Source of the DNA: Microbulbifer agarilyticus | GTDB taxonomy: Bacteria > Pseudomonadota > Gammaproteobacteria > Pseudomonadales > Cellvibrionaceae | Direction: 5' to 3' | DNA: 64,000 bases | Assembly (NCBI RefSeq): GCF_019800665.1 | Contig: NZ_JAHVKO010000001.1 | Coordinates: forward strand, 558,001-622,000 | Shown: positions 42,966 to 52,881 of the stretch, piece after piece | How the letters are laid out: the number at the start of each line of letters is the position of its first letter | Numbering within the stretch: position 1 is the first letter of the stretch | Made by a program: the position numbers and the translations under genes | Notes under the pieces: generated by a model | The model's input: only the letters and a program-made list of their open reading frames with translations | Told to the model about the DNA's origin: nothing | Databases searched by the model: none

Positions 42966-44552
42966 TTACGGCATCGCACACCCGCTAGTTGGATTTTCTT
43001 CACGGCCTGATCTGGCATTCAGCAGAAGAAAGCTCATTACGTGCAAGTCCTCAAAGCGCTTTTCGTAGGGCGGGTATACGGTTACGCCGTGCGGGAATGC
43101 GTTGAGGTGGCAGCGTGAGCAGCTGAATCCTTTTTGCGTATAGGTCTCCAGCGTTGTATTGACCAGATTTTCCGTGTTGGAATGCTGCGCACCGGGGATA
43201 CCAGGCCCCAGTGAGGAGTTGGGGACTTGCAGACTTTTGTTTTGGGTGCCGATCAACTGGTAGTAAGACCAGACGGAATCGCGCAGTAGCCACTGGTATT
43301 TTTTGTTGGCTATTTGCACATCGATGGGGATCGGTGTTTCCCGTGATACGTTTACTTGCTTGATGTCTGCTTTTGTCGGAAGCGTATCCCCTTGTTTGAA
43401 GGCGCTGGGTATCAGGCCCGCTTCGCCCGTTTTTCCGCCTACCTCGTAGCCGTTCGGATAATTTGGACTCGCGCTAGCGCCGTATTGAGATTCCGCTCCT
43501 GGATTGAGTGCAGGGTGTGCAGGGAGTGGGAGTGAATCGTGAAATCGCTTTTCCAGGCGCACATTGTCAACGTGCTCGAAGGTAGAAGGCAGGTGCCCGA
43601 AAGGCGTTACCCGGTGAATATGGAATCCGATCAGGCCCATTAAGGTGGGTTCACTCAGGCCGCCATCCGGGAGCGGGAACTGTAAAACGCGGCGGAAATA
43701 GCGGCCGGGAATATCCGCATCAGGCCCTTCTGTTTTCAGTACCTTCCATGCAGCCTTTATTTCAGTAATCCCTTGTCGTGCATATAGCGGTAAATCTCGC
43801 AGGTAAAATTCCAGGCCGGTGGGCAGCGGCTGAAAGTTACTGCTGTCATCGTGAGGGCCTTGGGCTGGGTTGGGGGCTGCGTCGTGCTGGTTTGCATAGT
43901 CGATGTAGTTGTCGACAGCAATCACCTGATTGTCGGCATCATAATATTTGAACTGCTTGATGTACTGAAAGTAGGGCTGGCTGAGCTTTACCTCTACCCG
44001 TACAAACTCTTTGTTCTGGTCCACCAGTGGCCCGGTAGGCACGTTGGCGTTGGTGTAGGGCTGGTTGATGCCGGGTGCAAATGGTTTCCCGTACACGTAG
44101 CTGTTGCTGTAGCAGGGTGGTGACGGTTGACGTTGTAAATTCAGAAACTCGGGGTTCCCCCAGTCTACCGGCCAGTATTTTGGCGGAGTGAACGCCTTTT
44201 CCGGTTCCATGTAGGACTCCCAAACCACGATGGGGTGGGGTGCGGTGTTGTTGGCGATACCGGCTAGTTGCTGGTTAGGATCTGGCTGGCCGCCGGGACC
44301 ACCTTGCTGCCAGGGCCAGTTCAGGGCGATGAACGATTGCCAGGCGAAATCGTACGTATCTTGTTGGCTGGCCGGAGGAGTCTTGTAAGCGTCTGGATTC
44401 GCAGGGTACTGGGGATGGTTCAGGTCGAAGGGGAGTAGCCATGGGGTCTGCCACTGAGGCAATGGGGTTGCGTTTGTGGCCGCTGACATAAGCAGCGCGC
44501 AGGCAAAGGCCGCACAGGTTCTCGAAGGCACATTCATACTGCGATGCTCCAT
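42966..44552 (-). CDS. Secreted mono-haem cytochrome-like protein
   Basis: 528 residues with a signal peptide (hydrophobic core then Ala-Thr-Asn-Ala, about residue 30). One haem-attachment motif Cys-Ser-Arg-Cys-His lies near residue 479 in QKGFSCSRCHLNAFPHG. The bulk of the protein (about 35-460) is rich in Pro, Tyr and Trp and matches no family I recognise; DFAWQSFIALNWPWQQ and GLIGFHIHRVTPFGH look conserved. A single c-type haem at the end of a large domain suggests an oxidase or peroxidase subunit in the periplasm. The start at 44552 has AGGAAG upstream; the ATG at 44537 is also possible. Confidence 0.8.
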   Translation of the reverse strand: MEHRSMNVPSRTCAAFACALLMSAATNATPLPQWQTPWLLPFDLNHPQYPANPDAYKTPPASQQDTYDFAWQSFIALNWPWQQGGPGGQPDPNQQLAGIANNTAPHPIVVWESYMEPEKAFTPPKYWPVDWGNPEFLNLQRQPSPPCYSNSYVYGKPFAPGINQPYTNANVPTGPLVDQNKEFVRVEVKLSQPYFQYIKQFKYYDADNQVIAVDNYIDYANQHDAAPNPAQGPHDDSSNFQPLPTGLEFYLRDLPLYARQGITEIKAAWKVLKTEGPDADIPGRYFRRVLQFPLPDGGLSEPTLMGLIGFHIHRVTPFGHLPSTFEHVDNVRLEKRFHDSLPLPAHPALNPGAESQYGASASPNYPNGYEVGGKTGEAGLIPSAFKQGDTLPTKADIKQVNVSRETPIPIDVQIANKKYQWLLRDSVWSYYQLIGTQNKSLQVPNSSLGPGIPGAQHSNTENLVNTTLETYTQKGFSCSRCHLNAFPHGVTVYPPYEKRFEDLHVMSFLLLNARSGREENPTSGCAMP

Positions 44553-44667
44553 CCGGTACTACTTCCTATTGTGTTAAGCGTAGGACGAAAGCTGCGCGCC
44601 AGGGTTCATTAAGGTGCCAGGCGCTTCTGGAGCGATTGTGGGGTGCTGGATAAGGCGCGTAAAAATG

Positions 44668-44693
44668 AAAAAGGCGGCCGAGGCCGCCTTTTT
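44668..44693. terminator. Bidirectional intrinsic terminator
   Basis: AAAAAGGCGGCC and GGCCGCCTTTTT (44668-44679 and 44682-44693) pair perfectly around a two-base loop. T-runs are present on both strands. On the minus strand it ends the M16 peptidase transcript; plus-strand reading through here would also stop. Confidence 0.88.
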
Positions 44694-44713
44694 AAACCGT
44701 AAAGGTTGGTTTG

Positions 44714-47671
44714 TCAGGGAGTCGCAGACGCAGCGGTGGTTGCTGGCGTCGGAGTCTCGGTCTTGGGGTGTCCGTCTTCATCCAGTTCAACAATCGGAAT
44801 CTCCAAGCCCTCGAGGCTTTCCCGAATGTTGGCGGCATCGCCTACCACCACAATTGCCATGTTTTGTGGGTCCAGCAGGCCGGTGATGACTTTGTTCAGT
44901 GCATCGCGATCGGTTTCTTTCAGCAACGCATTCTGCTGAGTGCGGTAGTCCAGCGGCAGGTCATAGCGCAGGATATTGTTCAGCAGGCTGAGCTTGCTGC
45001 TCGGCGTTTCATATTTACGGGCTTCCTGCTGGCCGATCGCAGAGCGCAGGTAGTTGAACTCTGTCTCGGTCATACCTTTGCTGTCGAAGTTTTCAAACTC
45101 GGTCAGTACTTCATTGAGTGCATCGGCGGTAGCGTCCTTTTTCACTTCCGAACTCAGCATGTACATGCCGTCCTGGGGCTCGCCGATCAGATAGGAGCGG
45201 GCGCCATAGGTATAGCCTTTGTCTTCGCGCAGGTTGAGGTTGATGCGGCTGTTAAAGTTTCCGCCCAGTGGGAAGTTGCCGAGGTAGGCGAGGTAGTAAT
45301 CGCCGAGCGCGTCATACGGTAAGCCGTGCTGGCCGACGCGCAGGCTGGACTGGGCTGCGCCTTCCTTGTTCACCAGATAGACGGTGCGTCCATCGATGGA
45401 TGGTTTCTCCAGAGCAATCGCTGCGCGGGTTGGCTCGGATACTTCCAGCTTCGCCAGTTGTTCGAGCGACTCGAGAATGCGTGAGTGCGGCAGGCTGGTG
45501 CTTACGGTGACACCACTTAAGTGACGAGGGAAGTGCGCCTTGTAGTGCTGCTTCACGTCTTCGAGCGTGATGTTCTCCACCGTGCTCGGCAAGCCGTTAC
45601 CCGGGTAGCTGAGCGGGTGCTCTGCGCCACGCATCACCGCACCTACCGCGCGGGTTGCCAGTCCCTGCGGGGTTTTGCGCGCTTGCTGCAGGCTTTCGAT
45701 GGTTTGCTGCTTGATACGGTCGAAGTCCGCTTCGCTGAACGCAGGCTTGAGCATGCGCTCCATCATCAGGGGAACCGCAGTATCCAGGTGCTTTTCAAGC
45801 ACGTTCAAGGTAACCGTGGTTTCGTATTTGCCGCTGCTGACACTGACACTGGCGCCCAGGCGTTTTAGTGCCTCGGTGAATTCCGCTGCACTGCGCTCGG
45901 TGGTGGCTTCCGTCATGAGAGACGTCATCAGCGAGGTCAGGCCGGCTTTACCGTGGGGCTCGTCCCGCTGGCCGATATCGAATACGGCACGTACGGTAAT
46001 GGTTGGCGTTTCGTCATTTTGCACTGCGAGCAGTCGGACGCCGTTCTCCAGCTTGCCATCCTGTATCGCAGGCAGCTCTACCTGCGGATTAACGCCAGGA
46101 GTGGGTTGTACACTGCGATCAAACGTATCTTTTACCGGACGCAACGCCAGTTCCTGGCCTTTGTCCGCATAGGTTTCCGGAATCGTGCGTGTCCACTCAT
46201 AATTTTGTTTGGCTGCCGCCAGCTCAGGCTTGCCGTTTGGCACGATGCTGAGCAGGACGGAAGGTTGCTTGGCGATATATTGGTCAAACACCCGGGTAAC
46301 GTCATTGGTCTTGATGGCGAGGTACGCATTAATTTCTTTGTCGATACCTTTGGGGCTGCCGGTAAAGGTCTCGAACGCAGCCAGGGTAGAGACTTTGCCG
46401 GAGACTGATTGCAGGCCAAAGACGCGGCCAGATTCGTAACCGGCCTTGAATTTAACCAGGTCGTCTTCGGTTACGCCGCGACTGGCAAATTCGGTCAGAG
46501 TGTCGCGCACCGCCTGCTCCATCTCGGCGAGGGTTTCTCCAGATGCGGGATTCTGAATCACGATAAACCACATTTCGCAGGCCAGTTCTTTACAGGAATG
46601 GCTCACGCTCGCAGAGACGGCGCGCCCGGTCTGAACCAGACGCTGGTACAGCATGGAATCCTGACCCTGGCCAAGAATGGCTGCTGCAGCGTCCAGTGCC
46701 GGTTCGTCAGGATGGCTGTAATGGACGGTGGGCATCATCATCGCCAGCGCGGGAAGGTGAATATTGTCTTCCAGTGTGACATAGCGATCGGCGTCCAGCT
46801 TGGCGGGCTGCTTGGGCAGATCTTGTACCTCGGGGCCTGCGGGAATAGGGGCGAAGTACTTGGATACCCATGCGAGGGTTTGTGCCTTGTCGATATCACC
46901 ACCAATGGTGATGACCGCGTTGTTGGGGCCGTACCAGCGCAGGAAGAAGCGCTTCAGGTCGCTCAGGTCGGCCTTGTTCAGATCCTCGAGCCAGCCGATA
47001 ACTGGCCAGGAGTAGGGGTGGCCATCCGGATAGGTTGAGGCAAACATGGTCTCAAGCGCGCGACCATAGGGGCGGTTGTCGACACGTTGGCCACGCTCGT
47101 TCTTTACGGTTTCCCGTTGTACTTCGAATTTTTCTTGAGTGACTGCGTCGAGGAACACCCCCATGCGGTCAGATTCCAGCCACAGTACGGTCTCGAGCTG
47201 GTTGGCCGGCACGGTCTGGTAGTAGTTGGTGCGGTCGCTGTTGGTGGTGCCATTCATGGTACCGCCGGCTTCGGTGATAATGCGGAAATGCTCTTCATCA
47301 CCGACATTCACCGAGCCCTGAAACATCATGTGCTCAAAAAAGTGCGCGAAACCGGAGCGGCCCGGATCTTCGCGATTAGATCCCACATGGTAGGTGACAT
47401 CGACGTGCACCAGCGGGTCGGAGTGATCTTCGTGCAGGACAACGGTGAGGCCATTATCGAGCTTGTACTTCTCGTAAGGGATTGCAATGTCTGCGCCGTT
47501 GCCATCGAAGGTCTCTACCAAGGTAACACCAGCGGGCAGGGCCGCTTGCTGCTCGGCAGCCTTGGGTGTTTCCAGTTTGGCGGAATCTTCTTTGCTGACG
47601 GGATCAGAACTTTTACTACAGGCGGCCAAAATTGCGGATGCGAAAATCAGGGCGATTTTTGTGCGGTGCAT
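44714..47671 (-). CDS. M16 family zinc metallopeptidase lipoprotein
   Basis: 985 residues with lipobox Leu-Ala-Ala-Cys (Cys at about 18), so a membrane-anchored periplasmic protein. The inverted zinc motif is HFFEH in FAHFFEHMMF (about residue 110), with the third ligand Glu in ETVKNERGQ about 75 residues on. Residues 60-500 form the active M16 half. Residues 530-950 form the second, inactive half that lacks HxxEH. Two fused halves make the clam-shell that degrades unfolded peptides (pitrilysin/processing-peptidase family). The substrate is unknown. It ends at a strong terminator. Confidence 0.92.
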   Translation of the reverse strand: MHRTKIALIFASAILAACSKSSDPVSKEDSAKLETPKAAEQQAALPAGVTLVETFDGNGADIAIPYEKYKLDNGLTVVLHEDHSDPLVHVDVTYHVGSNREDPGRSGFAHFFEHMMFQGSVNVGDEEHFRIITEAGGTMNGTTNSDRTNYYQTVPANQLETVLWLESDRMGVFLDAVTQEKFEVQRETVKNERGQRVDNRPYGRALETMFASTYPDGHPYSWPVIGWLEDLNKADLSDLKRFFLRWYGPNNAVITIGGDIDKAQTLAWVSKYFAPIPAGPEVQDLPKQPAKLDADRYVTLEDNIHLPALAMMMPTVHYSHPDEPALDAAAAILGQGQDSMLYQRLVQTGRAVSASVSHSCKELACEMWFIVIQNPASGETLAEMEQAVRDTLTEFASRGVTEDDLVKFKAGYESGRVFGLQSVSGKVSTLAAFETFTGSPKGIDKEINAYLAIKTNDVTRVFDQYIAKQPSVLLSIVPNGKPELAAAKQNYEWTRTIPETYADKGQELALRPVKDTFDRSVQPTPGVNPQVELPAIQDGKLENGVRLLAVQNDETPTITVRAVFDIGQRDEPHGKAGLTSLMTSLMTEATTERSAAEFTEALKRLGASVSVSSGKYETTVTLNVLEKHLDTAVPLMMERMLKPAFSEADFDRIKQQTIESLQQARKTPQGLATRAVGAVMRGAEHPLSYPGNGLPSTVENITLEDVKQHYKAHFPRHLSGVTVSTSLPHSRILESLEQLAKLEVSEPTRAAIALEKPSIDGRTVYLVNKEGAAQSSLRVGQHGLPYDALGDYYLAYLGNFPLGGNFNSRINLNLREDKGYTYGARSYLIGEPQDGMYMLSSEVKKDATADALNEVLTEFENFDSKGMTETEFNYLRSAIGQQEARKYETPSSKLSLLNNILRYDLPLDYRTQQNALLKETDRDALNKVITGLLDPQNMAIVVVGDAANIRESLEGLEIPIVELDEDGHPKTETPTPATTAASATP

Positions 47672-47807
47672 GGCGGTAGAAGACCTTTTTATTTTGTTGG
47701 ATTTCAGATCCTAGCACAGAGAACCGTGCGCCGTAGCGTGAAGGAAAAATTAGCGGGAACGTGGCGCGGATTAACGCGACTTGTCACAGAATAAATCGGC
47801 AGGCAAT

Positions 47808-47838
47808 AAAAAAGGGCACAACTCATCGAGTTGCGCCC
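47808..47838 (-). terminator. Intrinsic terminator of the porin gene
   Basis: On the minus strand GGGCGCAACTC and GAGTTGTGCCC form an 11-bp stem (47814-47838) with one mismatch and a three-base loop, followed by TTTTTT. It lies 30 bases after the porin stop codon. Confidence 0.88.
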
Positions 47839-47868
47839 TGAAGTTAGGGGGTCGATTTCAAGTTCGGC

Positions 47869-48804
47869 TTAGAACTTGAATTCAGTACCTACGCCAACGT
47901 AGCTGCGGGAGTAGTCGTCAGCAGCAGTTTCGTCGGTGTAGAAGGTGAAGACCTTAGCGGCGGAGGACAGTTTGTAGTCCAGACCCAGGCTGAAGGTTTC
48001 ACCGTCAGTCTTAACAATATCAGACTGACCGTATTGTGCTTTAGCAGTCCACTTGTTGATCTTGTAAGCAACAGAAGTCATCCAGCCGTCTTGCTTGCTG
48101 CTGTCTGCTTTTTCCTGCTCTTCGTACAGACCGCCAACCTGCAGGTTGCCGAAGTTGTACTGGGCTACCACACGGGATACGTCCCAATCGTTGCCTTCAA
48201 CGCCCATGTCGTAAGCGTATGCCAGGTAAACACCGTCTTTGTCGTAAGCGAAAGACAGGGAGGTACCGTTGTCGCGGGTGTCTACTACTTCACCAGCGTC
48301 GTCCAGGATCTCAGCGTCTTCGTTGCTGATGTAGGCAGCGGCTACTTTGAAGCCACCGAAAGACGGAGTGGTGTACTGAACCGCGTTGGACGGACGGTTG
48401 TCGCTCTTGGTAACCAGGCTCTTGATGTCACCTTCGAGGTCGTTGAACAGGTCAACTTTCTTCTGGGCAACTTTCAGTGGGGAGTCGAACTTACCGGCGA
48501 TCGCCTGACCGAAGCCGCCTTCCAGGCCGGCATAGATGTTGCGCTGGCTGAAAGTGTCGCCGTCGCCATCCATGTTTACCTGATATTCCATCTTGTAGAT
48601 GCCCTTGATACCGCTATCCAGCGGCAGCTCACCTTTAACACCCAGGCGAGAGGCGTTGCTGGATACGTCGGTTACGGAACCGTCACCTTCGTCGTTGGAC
48701 TGGAAAGAAACGTTGGCTTTACCGTAGAAGTCGAAGAGCTCTTCGGCGTTGGCAACGGTAGGCAGTGCGGCAACCAGGGCCAGAGAGATAGCGGTCTTTT
48801 TCAT
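47869..48804 (-). CDS. Gram-negative porin
   Basis: 311 residues from the ATG at 48804; a GTG-type start 12 bases earlier is less natural. Signal peptide MKKTAISLALVAALPTVANA, then ELFDFYGKANVSF, the usual opening of trimeric 16-strand porins of the PF13609 type, and the closing strand YVGVGTEFKF with terminal Phe. The barrel segments (SRLGVKGE, RNIYAGLEGGFGQAIAGKFDSP) fit. It would be a general or weakly selective diffusion pore. The long upstream gap may hold control elements, and a strong terminator follows. Confidence 0.92.
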   Translation of the reverse strand: MKKTAISLALVAALPTVANAEELFDFYGKANVSFQSNDEGDGSVTDVSSNASRLGVKGELPLDSGIKGIYKMEYQVNMDGDGDTFSQRNIYAGLEGGFGQAIAGKFDSPLKVAQKKVDLFNDLEGDIKSLVTKSDNRPSNAVQYTTPSFGGFKVAAAYISNEDAEILDDAGEVVDTRDNGTSLSFAYDKDGVYLAYAYDMGVEGNDWDVSRVVAQYNFGNLQVGGLYEEQEKADSSKQDGWMTSVAYKINKWTAKAQYGQSDIVKTDGETFSLGLDYKLSSAAKVFTFYTDETAADDYSRSYVGVGTEFKF

Positions 48805-49214
48805 GTCTGCTCTCATATCGAAGTAGGTAGTGAAAATGGATGCAAAAGGTTGTGTTCTTCAGATGCGGCGCAGTTTGCGGCACTTATGTTACAAACATGT
48901 GAAAGATGAAAAATATTTGAAGGTAATGTGACTAAAAGCTGCCAGATATGGCTGTTCGGCATGTAAGGCAGGATGTTTTTGCCCGAATTTGGATCGCTTT
49001 ATGACAGCTAGGTACTTTCTTTGATCACCCACGCGGGGTCCAAAATACCCTGTTTCCTATGTTTTCGGTTATTTTTTGCTCAGATTTGGGGTGTGTCGGC
49101 AAATTTCTGTAATATCTCGACGTCTGGGTCAGGTGGACCGTCTCGATAGGTCAGGACTGTTAAATACCTCAATGCTTGGGGTGTTCGGGGGTGTGGTAGC
49201 AACATGGATGTGGC
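48805..49214. other. Divergent intergenic region between porin and comEC
   Basis: 410 bases holding the upstream regions of the porin (minus strand) and comEC (plus strand). I saw no clear promoter hexamers, operators or RNA genes. The porin side is AT-rich near 48890-48930. Confidence 0.4.
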
Positions 49215-51800
49215 GTGCGGGCCGAACGGATATCGGTCATGAGCAGGTTTGGGGGCAGCTGGCGCCCGAGCCTAACGGTAGGTTTGTGGGTGTGCGCGAT
49301 CGGCATTGGCCAGGTCGCCTACTGGCCAAGACTACCGGGCAATGCCGGACTGGCCAGCCAGATTTTGCTGCTGGTTGGCGTTCTTTGGCTCATTTTATTT
49401 GTCTCCGGTAGCGCGGACACCTACCGGGGTGGATGGCGGCCTCTCGTATATCGCCTGTTGTTCCCATTTGTCTTTGGTACTTGCTGGGCACTGGCCTCAA
49501 ATCTCAAATCGTTAGAGCAACGTCTCCCTGAGGACCTGCACGGGTCTGACCAGGATCTCACTGTTCAGGTGATCTCACTTCCACAAAGTGCGCCTGCCGT
49601 GTCTTACTTTGGAGCCCCGCTACCGGCAGCGCGGGGCTACCGGGATGTGCGGTTTCGTGCCCGTATTGCTGTCGCTGGCGACCCACGTTTTCTGCATCAG
49701 ATCGTCCAGCTTGGTTGGTACCGGATGGCACCGGATGACGTTGCAGACCTGCGTGCGGGAAGCCTGTGGCAAATACGCGTCCGTTTGAAGCAGCCGCGAG
49801 GCAGTGTCAATCCCCACACCTTCGATTACGAGGCATGGTTGCTGGAGCAGGGGATATACGCCACTGGTTATGTACGTGACCGCGACCGGCAGCCTGAGTT
49901 GCTCGCTGCAGGGGAGGGGCTCGATGCGCTTCGCGAGGGTATCCGGGATGGGCTTGGTGGCGATGGTGCAGATACCTATGCCTCGGCACCGCTGATGCGG
50001 GCACTTCTACTCGGTGATCGTGGGGGCATTGATGACAGTACGCGGGGTTTGCTGCAGCGCACTGGTACCGCCCATTTGTTGGCGATCTCGGGGCTCCACG
50101 TTGGCATGGTGGCGGTCAGCTTTTTCTTTGTCGGCGGTTTATTGGGCCGAATGACCGGATTGCTTTCCAGCGCACCGGGACTATTCCGCAATCCTGTGGG
50201 GTTGGCGGGCGCCATGGGGCTGCTCGCCGCCACACTGTATACCCTGGTCAGTGGTGCACCGCTTTCCGCGCAGCGCGCTCTACTTATGACCGCGGTTGCC
50301 ATTATGGCTGTGATACTCCGGCGCAGGCTTGATGGCCAATTGGCGCTGGCCTTGGCTTTGTGCGGTGTTCTGATGTGGCAGCCCCTCGCGGTGCTGAACG
50401 CAGGCTTTTGGCTTTCATTTATCGCGGTCGCGGTATTGCTGTTGCGGTTCCAGGGCCGTGCGCGAGTGGATGGTTTGTCGGAGAAAGAGGGGGAACTCCA
50501 ATTGCGAGGGCGCAGCGTGCGAGTTGCATTTGCGGCCTTGTCCAACAATGTACGCAGCCAGCTGGCGATTATGGTTGGTTTGCTGATTCCCTCGTTAATG
50601 ATTTTTTCCGGCCTCAGCCTGACAGGGCTGCTGGTTAATTTGATTGCCATCCCGTGGGTGGGGCTGGGCATTCTGCCGCTGATATTGCTGGGGGCCGCAC
50701 TGCCCATTGAGCCGCTCTCTGCCGCGCTCTGGGGTTTGGCCGACGCGCAGCTGCAATGGCTGTTGGGGTTCATGCGTGGCGTTGATGAAGTGGCGCCGGG
50801 TTGGCTCGCGTTACCGGTTCCCAGTACTTGGCTGGCTGTGTTTGGTGCTTTGAGCTGCCTAATCTGGCTGCTTCCAAAAGGCCTGCCGGGGCGTGGGTTG
50901 GCTTGGCTGCTCGTTCCCGTTATTGCGTCGAGCATCTTGCCATTTCAGCGTGCCCAGTCTCCCTATCTCGAGCTGTCGGTATTGGATGTAGGGCAAGGTC
51001 TGGCGGTTACCGCAGTTACTGATGAACATGCGCTGGTATTTGATGCCGGTGCAGCGACGGCCGCCGGATGGAGTGCCGGCGAGACTGTGGTCGCACCTTA
51101 CCTTCGTGCACTCGGTCGCGAGACGGTGGATCAGCTCATCGTAAGTCACGGTGATCGGGATCATGCAGGTGGCGTGGCAGGTTTGTCGGAACAAATTGGG
51201 GTTGCCGAGAGTTATTCGCCAGGGCGGCTGGCACGGCACCTGGCTGGTATTTTGCCGGAAGGTACTGCGAGTAAGCGTTGTGCCGCCGGCGAATCCGAAA
51301 GCTTGGGCAGTCTGACTTTAACGTGGCTTTGGCCTGATGTGGAAACGGGGCACGCGGCGGTATTTCCCCGGCTCAGCGGCGAGGAAAACGACCACAGTTG
51401 CGTTGCCCTGTTGCAGTGGTCCGATGTGCGAATTCTCCTCACCGGAGATATCTCGAGCAGGGTAGAGCAGCGGCTCGCTCGCCAGTACCCTGATTTTTCG
51501 CCGGTGGATGTATTGATTGCCCCGCACCACGGTTCGCGAACTTCTTCATCAGAGGTGTTTATCCAGTGGGCACAGCCCGCCAACGTTGTTTTCAGTAGCG
51601 GCTATCGACATCACTTTGGCCATCCACATCAGGACGTGGTCGCAAGATACAGCCAATTCGGCAGCGAGCTTTTTAGTACCGCCGATATGGGGGCCGTGCA
51701 GTTTGTTTGGCGCTTGGGGAACGCACCCGCTGACACTATTTGTGCGCGCGACGCAGGTCGCTTTTGGCTAGCTGACGGGGGGGCTCGTTTGTGTGATTGA
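49215..51800 (+). CDS. comEC: ComEC/Rec2-type DNA-uptake channel
   Basis: 861 residues from the GTG at 49215; the ATG at 49239 gives 853 and starts nearer the first helix. It has an N-terminal helix pair, an OB-like region (about 95-210), the competence domain of about eight helices (about 240-560) with LLAISGLHVGMV, then a metallo-beta-lactamase domain (from about 585) with SHGDRDHAGG (about 640) and APHHGSRTSS (about 770). The protein carries single-stranded DNA across the inner membrane; the lactamase domain may degrade the other strand. In related genomes comEC lies just before exbB-exbD and lpxK, as here. Confidence 0.92.
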   Translation: MRAERISVMSRFGGSWRPSLTVGLWVCAIGIGQVAYWPRLPGNAGLASQILLLVGVLWLILFVSGSADTYRGGWRPLVYRLLFPFVFGTCWALASNLKSLEQRLPEDLHGSDQDLTVQVISLPQSAPAVSYFGAPLPAARGYRDVRFRARIAVAGDPRFLHQIVQLGWYRMAPDDVADLRAGSLWQIRVRLKQPRGSVNPHTFDYEAWLLEQGIYATGYVRDRDRQPELLAAGEGLDALREGIRDGLGGDGADTYASAPLMRALLLGDRGGIDDSTRGLLQRTGTAHLLAISGLHVGMVAVSFFFVGGLLGRMTGLLSSAPGLFRNPVGLAGAMGLLAATLYTLVSGAPLSAQRALLMTAVAIMAVILRRRLDGQLALALALCGVLMWQPLAVLNAGFWLSFIAVAVLLLRFQGRARVDGLSEKEGELQLRGRSVRVAFAALSNNVRSQLAIMVGLLIPSLMIFSGLSLTGLLVNLIAIPWVGLGILPLILLGAALPIEPLSAALWGLADAQLQWLLGFMRGVDEVAPGWLALPVPSTWLAVFGALSCLIWLLPKGLPGRGLAWLLVPVIASSILPFQRAQSPYLELSVLDVGQGLAVTAVTDEHALVFDAGAATAAGWSAGETVVAPYLRALGRETVDQLIVSHGDRDHAGGVAGLSEQIGVAESYSPGRLARHLAGILPEGTASKRCAAGESESLGSLTLTWLWPDVETGHAAVFPRLSGEENDHSCVALLQWSDVRILLTGDISSRVEQRLARQYPDFSPVDVLIAPHHGSRTSSSEVFIQWAQPANVVFSSGYRHHFGHPHQDVVARYSQFGSELFSTADMGAVQFVWRLGNAPADTICARDAGRFWLADGGARLCD

Positions 51801-51974
51801 CGCGTGCTACATCAGTTCATCTTCCGATTGTCTCCCGCCACGCATTGAACTTGTGCACTGGTTCATAAACGGACGGATTGGTGTCGCTATGACTGACAAG
51901 TGAGAATTAGTGCACTGTTCGTCACATCTAAACTGGTACGGTTTGCGCAAGAACAGAATAGATGTGTGGTTTGT

Positions 51975-52799
51975 ATGAAATTTAACCGGTTTGCCAAGGC
52001 GTTCATCGCAGCCAGTAGTGTATCTCTCTGCAGCGGTGCGATGGCCTCAGATTGGAAATACTCCCTCGGTGCCGATGTCAGTAGTGGTGACTATGGCAGC
52101 ACCGCAGAAACGGACATTACCTCGCTGCCGTTCACCGTAAGTTACTCCCCCTCTGCGGCCTGGACCTTCAAGGCGTCACTCCCGTGGGTGTCCGTTGAGG
52201 GCCCTGGCGATGTGATTCCCGGTGGTGATGGCGGTTTTGTGATTGGCCCGGGAAATGGCTTTGGCAACGGCAATGGCGGCAACCAGAATCCAGACGAGTC
52301 GGTGCGCAGCAAAGAATCCGGCTTGGGCGACCTGTGGTTGACCGGAACCTATAGCCTCGAGCCGGTCGGCAACCGCTACTTCGTTGATCTCTCGGCGAAA
52401 TACAAGGTGCCGCTCGGTGATGAAGAGCGCGGGCTGGGTACCGGCGAATCCGACTACACCCTGCAAATGGAAGTCTTCACGGCGGTGGATGACTTTACGC
52501 CGTTTGTGACCGTAGCACGTAAATTCAAAGGCGACTTGCCGGATGTGGTACTGCGTGATGTTTGGTACACCTCGGTAGGATCAGGCTATCGACTGAGTGA
52601 GGTGTCCAGCATGGGTGCATCGCTGGATTACCAGCAGGCCGCTACGGATACGAGCAGTGCGCAAACAGAGATTTTTGGTTACTACAGCCACAAGCTGAAC
52701 AACCGTTGGACCGGCATACTGTACGGCTATATCGGTCTTGCAGATGGCAGCCCGGACCAGGGCTTTGGTCTGCAGATTAGCTACCGGCCAGAAAATTAA
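51975..52799 (+). CDS. Outer-membrane beta-barrel protein
   Basis: 274 residues from the ATG at 51975, chosen because it starts a signal peptide (cleavage after Gly-Ala-Met-Ala-Ser near 28); a GTG at 51900 adds 25 unlikely residues. The mature part has alternating strands (WTFKASLPWVSVEG, VDLSAKYKVPLG, FGLQISYRPEN) and a Gly/Asn-rich loop (about 85-105). It resembles the transporter-like barrels of the phenol MetA-degradation type. The next gene starts 82 bases later, so these two may be co-transcribed. Function unknown. Confidence 0.75.
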   Translation: MKFNRFAKAFIAASSVSLCSGAMASDWKYSLGADVSSGDYGSTAETDITSLPFTVSYSPSAAWTFKASLPWVSVEGPGDVIPGGDGGFVIGPGNGFGNGNGGNQNPDESVRSKESGLGDLWLTGTYSLEPVGNRYFVDLSAKYKVPLGDEERGLGTGESDYTLQMEVFTAVDDFTPFVTVARKFKGDLPDVVLRDVWYTSVGSGYRLSEVSSMGASLDYQQAATDTSSAQTEIFGYYSHKLNNRWTGILYGYIGLADGSPDQGFGLQISYRPEN

Positions 52800-52881
52800 T
52801 CCCATTTCTTGTTTTGTCGCGCGCACCTGATGAAGGATGGGCGAATGGCAAGAAACTCCCTTGAAACCAGGAGAATCAATA

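Noticed and set aside
48034-48909. A 291-codon plus-strand frame opposite the porin gene
   Set aside because: The porin has a signal peptide, strand pattern and terminator; the opposite frame is a hydrophobic shadow without family traits.
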